From assembly GCF_001421715.1 (NCBI RefSeq), contig NZ_LMKP01000009.1, positions 17,527-81,526 on the forward strand: 64,000 nucleotides of DNA, in the 5' to 3' direction. Under the pieces are notes generated by a model. That model saw nothing but the letters and a program-made list of their open reading frames with translations. It had not been told where the DNA came from and did not search any database. The stretch's first letter is position 1, and each line of letters opens with the position of its first letter. Shown in pieces: positions 1-7,317 of this stretch. Made by a program: the position numbers and the translations under genes. Origin of the DNA: Sphingomonas sp. Leaf22. Lineage in GTDB: Bacteria > Pseudomonadota > Alphaproteobacteria > Sphingomonadales > Sphingomonadaceae.

Positions 1-1
1 G

Positions 2-85
2 CTGGAAGACGCCGATCTGTCCGTCCGCGTGCATCCGAACCAGCTTGGTTTCGATCTACACTGTGGTGGAGCATGCGGCTCATGA
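2..85 (+). CDS. C-terminal end of an upstream phage gene (partial)
   Basis: An open frame enters from the left edge and ends with TGA at 83-85, giving 27 residues with no recognisable domain. It overlaps the start of the next gene (ATG at 73) by 13 bases, the tight packing seen throughout this phage module, which is the main reason to believe it is coding. Its function cannot be judged from this fragment. Confidence 0.4.
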   Translation: MEDADLSVRVHPNQLGFDLHCGGACGS

Positions 86-438
86 AGCGACCAGTCGCTC
101 ATAAATACGGCGCGAAGGCAGCGCTGTGCGGCTTCTGCACGAAGCCGCACCCGTCGCGCCGAGAGGCGAAGCGGTGCGCTGACCTGCATATCCTTCAGCG
201 CGCGGGCGAGATTGACGAGCTCGAGGTCGGCCCGCGCTTCTTCTTCGAGATCAACGGACGCCCGCTGGTCCACGATAACGGCCGGCGCGCGGTCTACACG
301 CCCGACTGGCGCTACCGGCGCGTCAACGACGACCGTGCGGTGGTGGAAGACACCAAGGGCATGCGCGTGCGCGACTGGCCGCTGCGCAAGGCGCTGTTCC
401 GCGCCTGCTATCCCGACATCGAGGTCATAGAATCATGA
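73..438 (+). CDS. DUF1064 family phage protein
   Basis: A 121-aa basic protein. The order of motifs matches DUF1064: an N-terminal KYGAKA segment, a SRREAKRCADL helix, a central PRFFFEINGR strand, a YTPDWRYRR strand, and a VVEDTKGMR segment followed by a short C-terminal helix. DUF1064 proteins are small phage early proteins whose fold resembles PD-(D/E)xK nucleases; the acidic residues in TPDWRY and VVEDTKG would be the candidate metal ligands, but activity is inference. The start at 73 has a GTGGAG ribosome site just upstream; ATG at 82 is an in-frame alternative. The stop overlaps the next start, placing it in the early or replication operon. Confidence 0.75.
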   Translation: MRLMKRPVAHKYGAKAALCGFCTKPHPSRREAKRCADLHILQRAGEIDELEVGPRFFFEINGRPLVHDNGRRAVYTPDWRYRRVNDDRAVVEDTKGMRVRDWPLRKALFRACYPDIEVIES

Positions 439-1415
439 GCCCCCCGCCCCCCATGGTCGCGCCCGAGGCGGACCTTCAGGACTTCCCGTTCATGCCGCTG
501 CACGTTGCGCGGCTGCGCGACAGCGACCTCGCCGCCGAGGGCGACCCCGAGGGATGCTGGTATGCGGTGCTGCTGTGGGCGGCGGCGTGGCACCAACTGC
601 CAGCCGCGTCGCTGCCCGACAATGACGCGGTGCTGACCAAGCTGTGCGGCTTAGGGCGCGACACGAGGACATGGCGCAAGCATAAGGCGGACGCGCTGCG
701 TGGGTTCGTCGCCTGCGCCGACGGTCGCCTCTATCACCCGGTCGTCGCGGAGCAGGCCAATGCCGCCTGGGAAAGCAAGCTGCGTCAGCGGCACCGCACC
801 GAATGCGCCCGCATCAAGCAGCGCGCGGTGCGCGGCGGCCTTGCTGAGGCGAAGCGGGCGTTCGCCGAATGGGTATCGGATGAGCACCCATCGTCTGTTC
901 CCTATCTGTCCCTCAGCGGTGACGATGCGGTCACTCGTGACAATACCGTTGTGTCACCAGTGACAGACGAAAATGTCACTGGTGACAATGCCTCCAAGAG
1001 ACAGGGACAGGGACAGGGACAGAGAGATTCTATTTCGGAAGCTGACGCTTCCGGCGCCGACGCGCCGCCGCCGCCCGGAAACGTGATCCGGCTTGCCGCC
1101 GCCCAGCCCATGCCCGACCCGGTGAAGGTTATGTTCGACAGCGGCGTCGCCTTGCTCGGTGTCGCCATGATCCCCGAGGCGAAGGCCCGTCAGATGCTCG
1201 GCAAGTGGCGGCAGGCCTATGGTCCCGAGACGGTCATCGCCGCCCTCGGCACCGCCCAGCGCGAAGGCGCGATCGACCCCGTCAGTTTCATCGAAGGAGT
1301 GCTCCGCAATGGCCAACGACATCGTCAGGACCGACCGAGCGGACCGGTGGAAGCACGCCGCCAATCTCGCATGCAGCGCGGTGTGGAATCCGGACCAGGT
1401 GATGGCGGACTGTGA
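435..1415 (+). CDS. DUF1376-like phage replication protein (replisome organizer type)
   Basis: A 326-aa protein. Residues about 15-115 resemble the DUF1376/YdaU N-terminal winged-helix region (FPFMPLHVARLRDSDLAAEG, then WAAAWHQLPAASLPDNDAVL). Residues about 150-220 form a flexible polar linker rich in Gly, Gln, Asp and Ser with a short GQGQGQ run. Residues about 235-290 form a second helical domain (AKARQMLGKWRQAYG, AIDPVSFIEGVLR) typical of phage replication organizers. Three palindromic iteron-like sites lie inside the linker-coding DNA at 929-987, as the lambda origin lies inside gene O. The last 35 codons overlap the next gene in another frame and look unlike conserved sequence. A role in opening the phage origin and recruiting host helicase is inferred. 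Confidence 0.7.
   Translation: MSPPPPMVAPEADLQDFPFMPLHVARLRDSDLAAEGDPEGCWYAVLLWAAAWHQLPAASLPDNDAVLTKLCGLGRDTRTWRKHKADALRGFVACADGRLYHPVVAEQANAAWESKLRQRHRTECARIKQRAVRGGLAEAKRAFAEWVSDEHPSSVPYLSLSGDDAVTRDNTVVSPVTDENVTGDNASKRQGQGQGQRDSISEADASGADAPPPPGNVIRLAAAQPMPDPVKVMFDSGVALLGVAMIPEAKARQMLGKWRQAYGPETVIAALGTAQREGAIDPVSFIEGVLRNGQRHRQDRPSGPVEARRQSRMQRGVESGPGDGGL
929..987. other. Putative phage replication origin: three palindromic iterons
   Basis: Three copies of a GTCAC-N2-GTGAC palindrome stand at 930-941, 952-965 and 974-987; the last two have 6-bp arms (TGTCAC, GTGACA) and are reverse complements of each other in their centres. Spacing is 22-23 bp, about two helical turns, so all would lie on one face of the DNA. 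A further GGTGAC half site is at 918-923. The stretch is clearly lower in GC than the surrounding gene. The location inside a replication-protein gene matches lambdoid origins; the function is inferred. They could instead be regulator sites. Confidence 0.5.
1036..1053. repeat. Short hairpin beside the putative origin
   Basis: CGGAAGC at 1036-1042 pairs with GCTTCCG at 1047-1053 around a TGAC tetraloop. It lies about 50 bp downstream of the iteron array and just after a hexanucleotide GGACAG repeat (about 1001-1022). It may be part of the origin or merely a coding-sequence coincidence. Confidence 0.35.
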
Positions 1416-2001
1416 CGCGACCGACCTGGCGGAAATCGAGCGGATCCTTCGCCGCGCTCCCCGCCCGCTGTCGGAAACCGAGCCGGACGGCCGGTCGCGC
1501 AGCGAGCCGAACTTGGACGGCAAGTTCACGACCGCGCTCGGCGACGGGCTGGCGCTGCTGTACCTGAAGCTGTCTCCGAACGGCAGCGCCGATCAGTCCG
1601 GCGCTTGGGTGCGCGCGATGCAGGCCAGCTTGGACGATCTGGCCGGCGAGGTAGTGGTGCGCGCGACGAAGGCGGCGCTGCGGCGGCCGATGCGTTTCCA
1701 TAACGAGGTGGACGGCGTGATCCGGGAAGAGGCGGCGAAGATCATGGCGTCGCGCGTCATGGCCGCCACTCGCATCGCCAAGCTGCGCGACAGCCTTGCC
1801 GCGCTCCCTGCCCCAGCCGGCGAGGATGAGGACACGGGGCCGGTGGCGCTGTCGCTCGCGACGATCGCGGCCATGCCCGACGCGCTGTGCCGGATCGGCG
1901 TCGCGCGTGGGTGGCTGACGCCGGAGCAGATCGGCGAGGCGCGCGGCACGGTGGTCGACAGCGATCGTTCCGCCTATGTTCCAGACGAGAAGGCAGCGTA
2001 A
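1309..2001 (+). CDS. Phage protein of unknown function after the replication gene
   Basis: A 230-aa protein. The chosen ATG has a GAAGGAG ribosome site at 1293-1299; upstream in-frame starts lack one and would give an unnatural Ser/Pro/Arg-rich leader. The gene overlaps the preceding one by 107 bases in another frame. The sequence is helical and polar, with a middle segment LGDGLALLYLKLSPNG and a C-terminal IGVARGWLTPEQIGEAR helix pair. No domain is recognised. Its position directly after a replication organizer is where lambdoid phages carry a helicase loader or replication accessory gene, but nothing in the residues proves that. Confidence 0.7.
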   Translation: MANDIVRTDRADRWKHAANLACSAVWNPDQVMADCDATDLAEIERILRRAPRPLSETEPDGRSRSEPNLDGKFTTALGDGLALLYLKLSPNGSADQSGAWVRAMQASLDDLAGEVVVRATKAALRRPMRFHNEVDGVIREEAAKIMASRVMAATRIAKLRDSLAALPAPAGEDEDTGPVALSLATIAAMPDALCRIGVARGWLTPEQIGEARGTVVDSDRSAYVPDEKAA

Positions 2002-2003
2002 AG

Positions 2004-2663
2004 ATGGTTCGGGGGATCGGAAGGCGGAGCGATATGGTCGATCGGTGGTGCATCCTGCGGACGAGCGGCGCAAAGACGGTGCCATTGGCGATTGCGCTGT
2101 GCGAGGCCGGGTTCGACGCTTGGACGCCGCGCGCGCTGTCGCTGATCGCGGCGACCAAGCGGAAGCCGGCGAGCGAGCGCGCTGCGCCGATCGTACCGAC
2201 CTTTGTGTTCGTCCGTGCTGGGCAGCTGGATAATCTGTGGCGGGCTCATTCCCTCCCCACCAGCAATCTGCCCGGCTTCCATATCCTGCAGTTAGGTGGT
2301 CGAGTGCCGGAGATCGGCGACGCTACCCTATCCTCCCTGCGCGCTGAGGAAGCGCGGGCGCTCCGCGTCTATGAGGCGCAGGTGGCGGCAAGAGATGCGG
2401 GCGAGGCGCGGGCCAAGCGCATCGAACAGCTTCGCACCGAGCAGGCCCGACGCAAGGCGCTGCGTACCGAGGTGAAGGCGATAGCCGCCGGTGATGCGGT
2501 GACCGTCACCGACGCACCCGCGTTCGCGGGCATGGTCGGGACGATCGTCAGTGGGAACGGCCGGTCATATGTCGTCGGGTTCGGCGGTTCGAGGGAATGG
2601 ACAATCGAGGCTTGGCAACTGGTTCCGGTCGCGGTATGTTCTCCATCAACACGCGCCGCCTGA
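2004..2663 (+). CDS. NusG/RfaH-like transcription antitermination protein
   Basis: A 219-aa protein with the two-domain layout of NusG paralogues. The N-terminal NGN-like domain begins WCILRTSGAKTVPLAIALCE, continues with FDAWTPRA and has the characteristic IVPTFVFVRAG strand. A basic helical insertion full of Arg, Ala and Glu follows at about residues 120-155. The C-terminal KOW motif is GDAVTVTDAPAFAGMVGTIV. Family members bind RNA polymerase and suppress pausing or termination. Placed between the replication genes and the packaging-head operon, with about 440 bp of non-coding DNA downstream, it is a good candidate for the late-gene regulator. ATG at 2034, preceded by GGAG, is an alternative start that begins right at the NGN domain. 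Confidence 0.75.
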   Translation: MVRGIGRRSDMVDRWCILRTSGAKTVPLAIALCEAGFDAWTPRALSLIAATKRKPASERAAPIVPTFVFVRAGQLDNLWRAHSLPTSNLPGFHILQLGGRVPEIGDATLSSLRAEEARALRVYEAQVAARDAGEARAKRIEQLRTEQARRKALRTEVKAIAAGDAVTVTDAPAFAGMVGTIVSGNGRSYVVGFGGSREWTIEAWQLVPVAVCSPSTRAA

Positions 2664-3101
2664 GCGGCCATCGTGGGCTGATGATCTTGGACTTCGTGTG
2701 CCACTGCCAGCCCGCCCCACGGTACCGGTATGCGCCGGTGCTTGTCCGTAAGGCTACCTGAAATCCACCGCCCGCGCCTTGACACCCGACCACGGCGGCG
2801 GGTGCGAAGCCTCCCCTCGCACGTTGCGCAATCCGGTCAGCGGGCCGTGGCGTCATGGACGCCGGCAAGGGGTTGAACGCCGACACTACCTCCATCCCAC
2901 ATCGTGGAACGCCGCCGACCTGCCCCGGACCGTCCCATATGATGGGATGATGCCCCCTCGTGGGTCCTTCCCGGCCTTCTGGGTAATGAGGGGGGCAAAG
3001 GCGCAGAAACCGTCTAGGCACGAAATTCCCTATGGGTGCCGCCGCCTTGACAGAGTTTGTGGCTGATTTCCGCCGTTTTCGAGTATGGGGAGGCGGCAGT
3101 T
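2664..3101. promoter_or_regulatory. Non-coding region before the packaging genes
   Basis: About 440 bp without a convincing gene separate the NusG-like gene from terS. It holds a perfect inverted repeat TCCCAT-atg-ATGGGA at 2933-2947 and a smaller GTGCGA/TCGCAC stem at 2802-2822. TTGACA hexamers occur at 2779 and 3047, but neither has a good -10 at normal spacing. Short frames here have poor composition and no ribosome sites. It is the natural place for the late promoter, a terminator, and a loading site for the antiterminator. Confidence 0.5.
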
Positions 3102-3602
3102 TTGGACATTGCGTCTGTCACCCTCACCCGCGCCGACGTCGCATGGCTGGTCGGCATGTCGGACAGCTGGGTTCGCGACCGGATGCAGGCTGGCGACATG
3201 CCGCGCCCCGGTGCCACCGCCGACGAGTATGTCGAAGCGTTCGTCGCGATCCGTACGCGAAAATACGAACAGGAGCATGAAGCTGGCACGCTCGATAAGG
3301 AGCAGGAGCAGGCGCGGCTGGCGAAAGAGCAGGCTGACGCGAAGGCGATGGACAACGCCGAGCGTCGCCGCGAGCTCGCCTCGCTCCCCGACATGATGGC
3401 TGCCGGCGCGGGCGTCATCATCATGATCGTCGCCCAGTTGCAGCAGGTCGGCGCGCGCGTCGCCGGTGCCGACGTCAAGCTTCGCGCGCGGATCGACACC
3501 GAGATCAACAACGTCCTCACTGACCTGAGCATGACGCGGATCGAGGAAGCGCGCGGCGGGGGTCTTGATGAAGAAGAGGCCGCCGAAACCGAGGGAGCCT
3601 GA
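3102..3602 (+). CDS. Phage terminase small subunit (Nu1-like)
   Basis: A 166-aa protein starting at a rare TTG. The TTG at 3102 is preceded by GGGAGG at 3088-3093 with an 8-base spacer, far better than the upstream TTG at 3057, and translation then begins at DIASVTLTRADVAW. The N-terminus is a winged helix-turn-helix (LTRADVAWLVGMSDSWVRDR) as in lambda Nu1, used to recognise the packaging site. A charged coiled-coil segment follows (EQEHEAGTLDKEQEQARLAK) and then a C-terminal helical region with a RRRELASLPDMM stretch. It would bind cos or pac DNA and hand it to TerL. It overlaps the TerL start by 35 bases. Confidence 0.85.
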   Translation: MDIASVTLTRADVAWLVGMSDSWVRDRMQAGDMPRPGATADEYVEAFVAIRTRKYEQEHEAGTLDKEQEQARLAKEQADAKAMDNAERRRELASLPDMMAAGAGVIIMIVAQLQQVGARVAGADVKLRARIDTEINNVLTDLSMTRIEEARGGGLDEEEAAETEGA

Positions 3603-5568
3603 GACCTACCGCGCCCTTGGCGCGCACGGCGTCACGCTATCGCGGTCATGGTTCGCGGCGTGCAAGCCGCGCGAGCGGCCGCCGCTTTCGAAGTTCATGG
3701 CGGAGCATGCGCGTACCGATGACGGTCAGCGCATCCGCCCGTTCCCGTTCCAGTCGGATATGGCGGACGCCTTCACCGACTTGAACACGCAGCAGGTGTC
3801 GTGTCGAAAGAGCAGCCGCATCGGCTATTCGACGATCCTGCAATGCTTCGTTGCCTGGGCGATCAAACACGACCCCCGGCGGCAGCTGTTCTACCAGCCG
3901 ACGATCGACGACGCGGAGAAGTTCAGTCGCGACGATCTCGATCCGGTGTTGCAATGGCCGGTCGTTCGCACGGTTGCGACCTTCAAGCCCCGGCACGCCG
4001 ACAACCAGATCAGGGCCAAGCGCTACAAGGGCGGCTGGATTCAGATCAAGGGCGCGAACAGCCCGAAGGAGTTCCGGCGCGTCACTGCCGACGACGTGCT
4101 GCTTGAGGAATGCGATGGCTATCCGTGGGCGACGAAGGAGGAAGGCGACCCCGCCCGCCTGGCGTTCAAGCGCAATCTGACCTCGCCGCGCCGTTTCAGC
4201 GCTGCCGGGTCGACGCCGAAGGTTAAAGGCTTCAGTCGAATCGACACCCTGTTCGAGCAGGGAAGTCAGGAATATCGGTACGTCCCCTGCCCGCATTGCG
4301 GCGAGATGCAGCAAATGGTGTTCGGTGACGGCACAGGGCCGGGCATCCGGTGGGCACCGACCGATAACCCGACCCGCGCATGGTATCGGTGCGTCAATGG
4401 CTGCGATATCGCCGAAGACGACAAAGCGGCCATGGATGAAGCCGGGGAATGGCGGGCGCACAATCCCGTCGCGTTCCCGCGGCACCGATCGTTTCATATC
4501 TGGGCGGCGTACAGTCAGCACCCGGGTGCCGCATGGCTCGAGATCGCGCGCGAGTTCATGGAGGTCCGCAAGGACCCCAACCTGCTTCGCACCTTCGTCA
4601 ACCAGGTCCTCGGCGAGGCATGGGCCGAACGCGGCGAAGCGCCGGAATGGCAGCGCCTGTATGATCGCCGGGAGAAGGCGATGCGGATCGGAACGCCTTC
4701 AGCAAAGGCTGGCCTTCTGATCGGTGCTGCCGACGTCCAGCGCGGCGGCGGCGGGCGTATCGATCTCGATATCTGGGCGTTCGGGAGCGACCGCCGCAGA
4801 GAGTTCGTCGAGCGAATCGAGGTATTCGGACCGATCTCCGAGAAGGCGACCTGGAAGAAGCTGGATGAGCAGGTCGCGAGGACATGGGTGTCGGAAGACG
4901 GCCGGTCCATGCGACTGGCGCGCGTCGCCATAGACTCGGGCGACGGCGAGAATACGATGGAGGTCTATGCCTGGGCGCGGCGGCACCCGGGCTTCGCGAT
5001 GGCGGTCAAGGGGCGGCACGCGATCGCCGCCAACCAGCCCATTGGCGCGCCGAGCTGGCAGGACGTCACCGTCAACGGTCGGAAGCTGAAGCGTGGCGTT
5101 CGGCTGTGGAACGTCGGCACGTCCATGCTCAAGCTGGAATTGTTCGGCGACCTCGAAAAGGACAAGCCGGTCGACGGCGAGCCGTATCCGGACGGCTACG
5201 TCTATCTGCCGGACGGCACGACCGACGAATGGATCAAGCAGCTGGTCGCCGAAGAGTTGCGGATCATTCGGCTTCGCAACGGCGGATTCCGGCGCGAGTG
5301 GCACAAGGTTCGAGACCGCAACGAGGCGCTCGACAACGCGGTATATGCTCGCGCGATCGCGTTCTCACTTGGGGTTGATCGGTGGCGCGAGGTGGACTGG
5401 CAGAAGGCGCGCGGCGAGTTCACGCCCCCTGCCCCCGCCGTGCCGCCGCCCAAGCAACTCCCTGACGATCGGCCCGCGCCAACTTCGGCACAGGCGGACA
5501 CGCGAACCGCGAATAAGGCTTTGGCGCCGCCGAAGCGAGCGAACCCATTCACCAACCGGCGGAGGTAG
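3568..5568 (+). CDS. Phage terminase large subunit, GpA family
   Basis: A 666-aa DNA-packaging ATPase and nuclease of the lambda gpA type. The adenine-binding region FPFQSDMADAF leads to a degenerate Walker A, CRKSSRIGYST (around residues 79-89), comparable to KSARVGYSK in lambda gpA. VLLEECDGYPW is the Walker B-like segment and AAGSTPKVKG the coupling motif. Cysteines CPHCG plus a later C-x3-C (CVNGC) resemble the metal site in this family. The C-terminal half carries the nuclease, with VAIDSGDGENT a probable acidic motif. The first in-frame codon is a TTG at 3565, but ATG at 3568 is preferred. It packages DNA into proheads and cuts concatemers with TerS. Confidence 0.93.
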   Translation: MKKRPPKPREPETYRALGAHGVTLSRSWFAACKPRERPPLSKFMAEHARTDDGQRIRPFPFQSDMADAFTDLNTQQVSCRKSSRIGYSTILQCFVAWAIKHDPRRQLFYQPTIDDAEKFSRDDLDPVLQWPVVRTVATFKPRHADNQIRAKRYKGGWIQIKGANSPKEFRRVTADDVLLEECDGYPWATKEEGDPARLAFKRNLTSPRRFSAAGSTPKVKGFSRIDTLFEQGSQEYRYVPCPHCGEMQQMVFGDGTGPGIRWAPTDNPTRAWYRCVNGCDIAEDDKAAMDEAGEWRAHNPVAFPRHRSFHIWAAYSQHPGAAWLEIAREFMEVRKDPNLLRTFVNQVLGEAWAERGEAPEWQRLYDRREKAMRIGTPSAKAGLLIGAADVQRGGGGRIDLDIWAFGSDRRREFVERIEVFGPISEKATWKKLDEQVARTWVSEDGRSMRLARVAIDSGDGENTMEVYAWARRHPGFAMAVKGRHAIAANQPIGAPSWQDVTVNGRKLKRGVRLWNVGTSMLKLELFGDLEKDKPVDGEPYPDGYVYLPDGTTDEWIKQLVAEELRIIRLRNGGFRREWHKVRDRNEALDNAVYARAIAFSLGVDRWREVDWQKARGEFTPPAPAVPPPKQLPDDRPAPTSAQADTRTANKALAPPKRANPFTNRRR

Positions 5569-5570
5569 GC

Positions 5571-5795
5571 ATGCCTTACCAGCAAACCGACCTCGACAAG
5601 TTGCATGCGTCGCTGGTGGCGGTGGCGACCGGGCCGCAGAAGGTTCGCTTCGCCGATGGTCGCGAGACGACATTCCAGTCGGTCGATGCTGTCGCTGCGG
5701 CGATCAAGGTCGTCGAAGCACAACTGAAGATGCAGACTCGTGCGCTTGGCGGCATCGTTCGCCACCGCGTCCCCTATTACCGCAGCGGCCTGTAA
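5571..5795 (+). CDS. Head-tail connector protein, gpW family
   Basis: A 74-aa protein with the gpW pattern: an N-terminal helix (TDLDKLHASLVAVAT), a turn (GPQKVRFADGRETTFQ) and a second helix (VDAVAAAIKVVEAQLKM). In lambda, gpW joins the portal vertex so that the tail can attach. It starts two bases after the TerL stop with GGAGG in the preceding gene end (5561-5565), and the portal gene follows after three bases, the same order as in lambda (A-W-B). Confidence 0.88.
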   Translation: MPYQQTDLDKLHASLVAVATGPQKVRFADGRETTFQSVDAVAAAIKVVEAQLKMQTRALGGIVRHRVPYYRSGL

Positions 5796-5798
5796 CTG

Positions 5799-7316
5799 AT
5801 GGCGAAGCGGACCTTACTCGACCGGCTGCTCGGGCGGCCGGCCGCCACCCCGCGCGCGGTGCCACCGGCACGCAAGCGCATCGCTCGCGGCGGGCCGCGC
5901 GCGGAATATGACGGTGCGACGTTCGGGCGTCGGGCCGCCGGCTGGCGGCGGACGCAACGGGACGCCAACGGCGAACTGACCCCGGCGGTCATGGCAGCGC
6001 TGCGCGGCATCGCGCGCGACCTCGTTCGCAACAACCCATTCGCCGCCCGCGGTGTCGCGACCATCTCGAATAACATGGTCGGCACCGGCATCACGTTTCA
6101 GGTCTACCGCAACGGCAAGATCGACGATGCGCTGAACAAGAAGGCTCGAGCGCACTTCGATACGACCAACTGCGACAGCGGCGGCCGGCACGACCTGTAC
6201 GGGCTGCAGTTGCAGGCGGCGCGGACCATTGTCGAAAGTGGCGCGGTGGTCATGCGGCGTCGCTGGCGTCGATCGTCAGACGGGTTGCCGCTGCCGGTTC
6301 AGTTGCAGGTGCTCGAGCCGGACTATCTTGACCCATCTAAGGATGGCCCCCTCGCCAGTGCGCCCGGCGCCAATGGCGGCTTCGTCGTGCATGGTGTCCA
6401 GTTCAGCCCGATCGGCGCACGGGAGGGGTACTGGCTCTACAATGGCCACCCCGGCGCAGGCCGCACATCGTCGCTCGGCTCGACCCTGATTCCTGCCGCC
6501 GACGTCGCGCACGTCTTCCGGGCGGACCGCCCGGAGATGGAACACGGTGCGACGTGGTTGGCGCCGATCGTCCTGCGGATGAAGGACTTTGCGGATTTCG
6601 AGGACGCACAGCTGACGCGTCAGAAGCTCGCGTCGGCGTTCGTCGGGTTCGTCGCTGGTGAAGACGATGGTGGGGCGATCCCCGGCATCCAGACCGAGGG
6701 CGGGGACGCGCCGGTCGATCGCGAGCCGCTCGATTTTATCGAGCCCGGCACGTTCCAGTATGGTCGTCCCGGTGAGGAAGTGACGTTCTCCACCCCGCCG
6801 GGCGTTGACGGGTATGCGGACTATACGAAAGTGTCACTCCGCGCGATCGCGGCTGGTCTCGGCGTCCCATATGAAGCGCTGACCGGCGACCTTTCGAACG
6901 TCAACTTCTCGTCCGGGCGCATGGGCTGGCTCGAATATCAGCGCTCGCTGGCGACCTGGCAGTGGGCCATGTTCATCCCGCAATTCTGCGGCGCCGTCGG
7001 CCAGTGGATGCTCGATGCACTCGCGATGGTCGGCGAGGACATCGCCGGCGTTACGGTCCGCTGGACGCCGCCCGGTCGCGAGATGATCAACCCGTCGGAC
7101 GAGGTCAAATCGAGCCGCGATGCGATCCGCGCCGGCGGCAAGACGATTTCGCAATGGGCGCGCGAGCGCGGCGAAGACCCTGACACCTTCCTCGCCGAAG
7201 CGAAGGCCGACTTCGCCAAACTCGATGAGCTCGGGCTCATCTTCGACTGCGATCCGCGCCGGGTGACCGCCGTCGGCAACCCTGCCGAGCCGCAAGCCGC
7301 GCCCAAGGAAACCTGA
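5799..7316 (+). CDS. Phage portal protein, lambda gpB family
   Basis: A 505-aa portal protein. The N-terminal region has WRRTQRDANGELTPAVMAALRG followed by IARDLVRNNPFAARGVATISNNMVGTGI, a typical signature of lambda-family portals. The central part has VLEPDYLD and HVFRADRPEMEHG. The clip and crown region contains YEALTGDLSNVNFSSGRMGWLEYQ, near-diagnostic for the family. It forms the dodecameric ring at one head vertex through which DNA enters and leaves. The gene lies between gpW and the protease-capsid gene. Confidence 0.95.
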   Translation: MAKRTLLDRLLGRPAATPRAVPPARKRIARGGPRAEYDGATFGRRAAGWRRTQRDANGELTPAVMAALRGIARDLVRNNPFAARGVATISNNMVGTGITFQVYRNGKIDDALNKKARAHFDTTNCDSGGRHDLYGLQLQAARTIVESGAVVMRRRWRRSSDGLPLPVQLQVLEPDYLDPSKDGPLASAPGANGGFVVHGVQFSPIGAREGYWLYNGHPGAGRTSSLGSTLIPAADVAHVFRADRPEMEHGATWLAPIVLRMKDFADFEDAQLTRQKLASAFVGFVAGEDDGGAIPGIQTEGGDAPVDREPLDFIEPGTFQYGRPGEEVTFSTPPGVDGYADYTKVSLRAIAAGLGVPYEALTGDLSNVNFSSGRMGWLEYQRSLATWQWAMFIPQFCGAVGQWMLDALAMVGEDIAGVTVRWTPPGREMINPSDEVKSSRDAIRAGGKTISQWARERGEDPDTFLAEAKADFAKLDELGLIFDCDPRRVTAVGNPAEPQAAPKET

Positions 7317-7317
7317 G

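Noticed and set aside
1001..1022. GGACAG hexanucleotide repeat as a CRISPR or phase-variation tract
   Set aside because: Only about four units, hexamer keeps the frame, and it encodes a Gly-Gln linker; change in number would not switch the gene off.
2548..3021. Minus-strand 157-codon frame over the gap before terS
   Set aside because: Arg/Pro/Gly-rich composition, no recognisable motif, no ribosome site, and wrong orientation in the phage operon.
3047..3090. TTGACA box before terS as a sigma-70 promoter
   Set aside because: No -10 element at 16-18 bp; the nearest TATGG is about 31 bases away.
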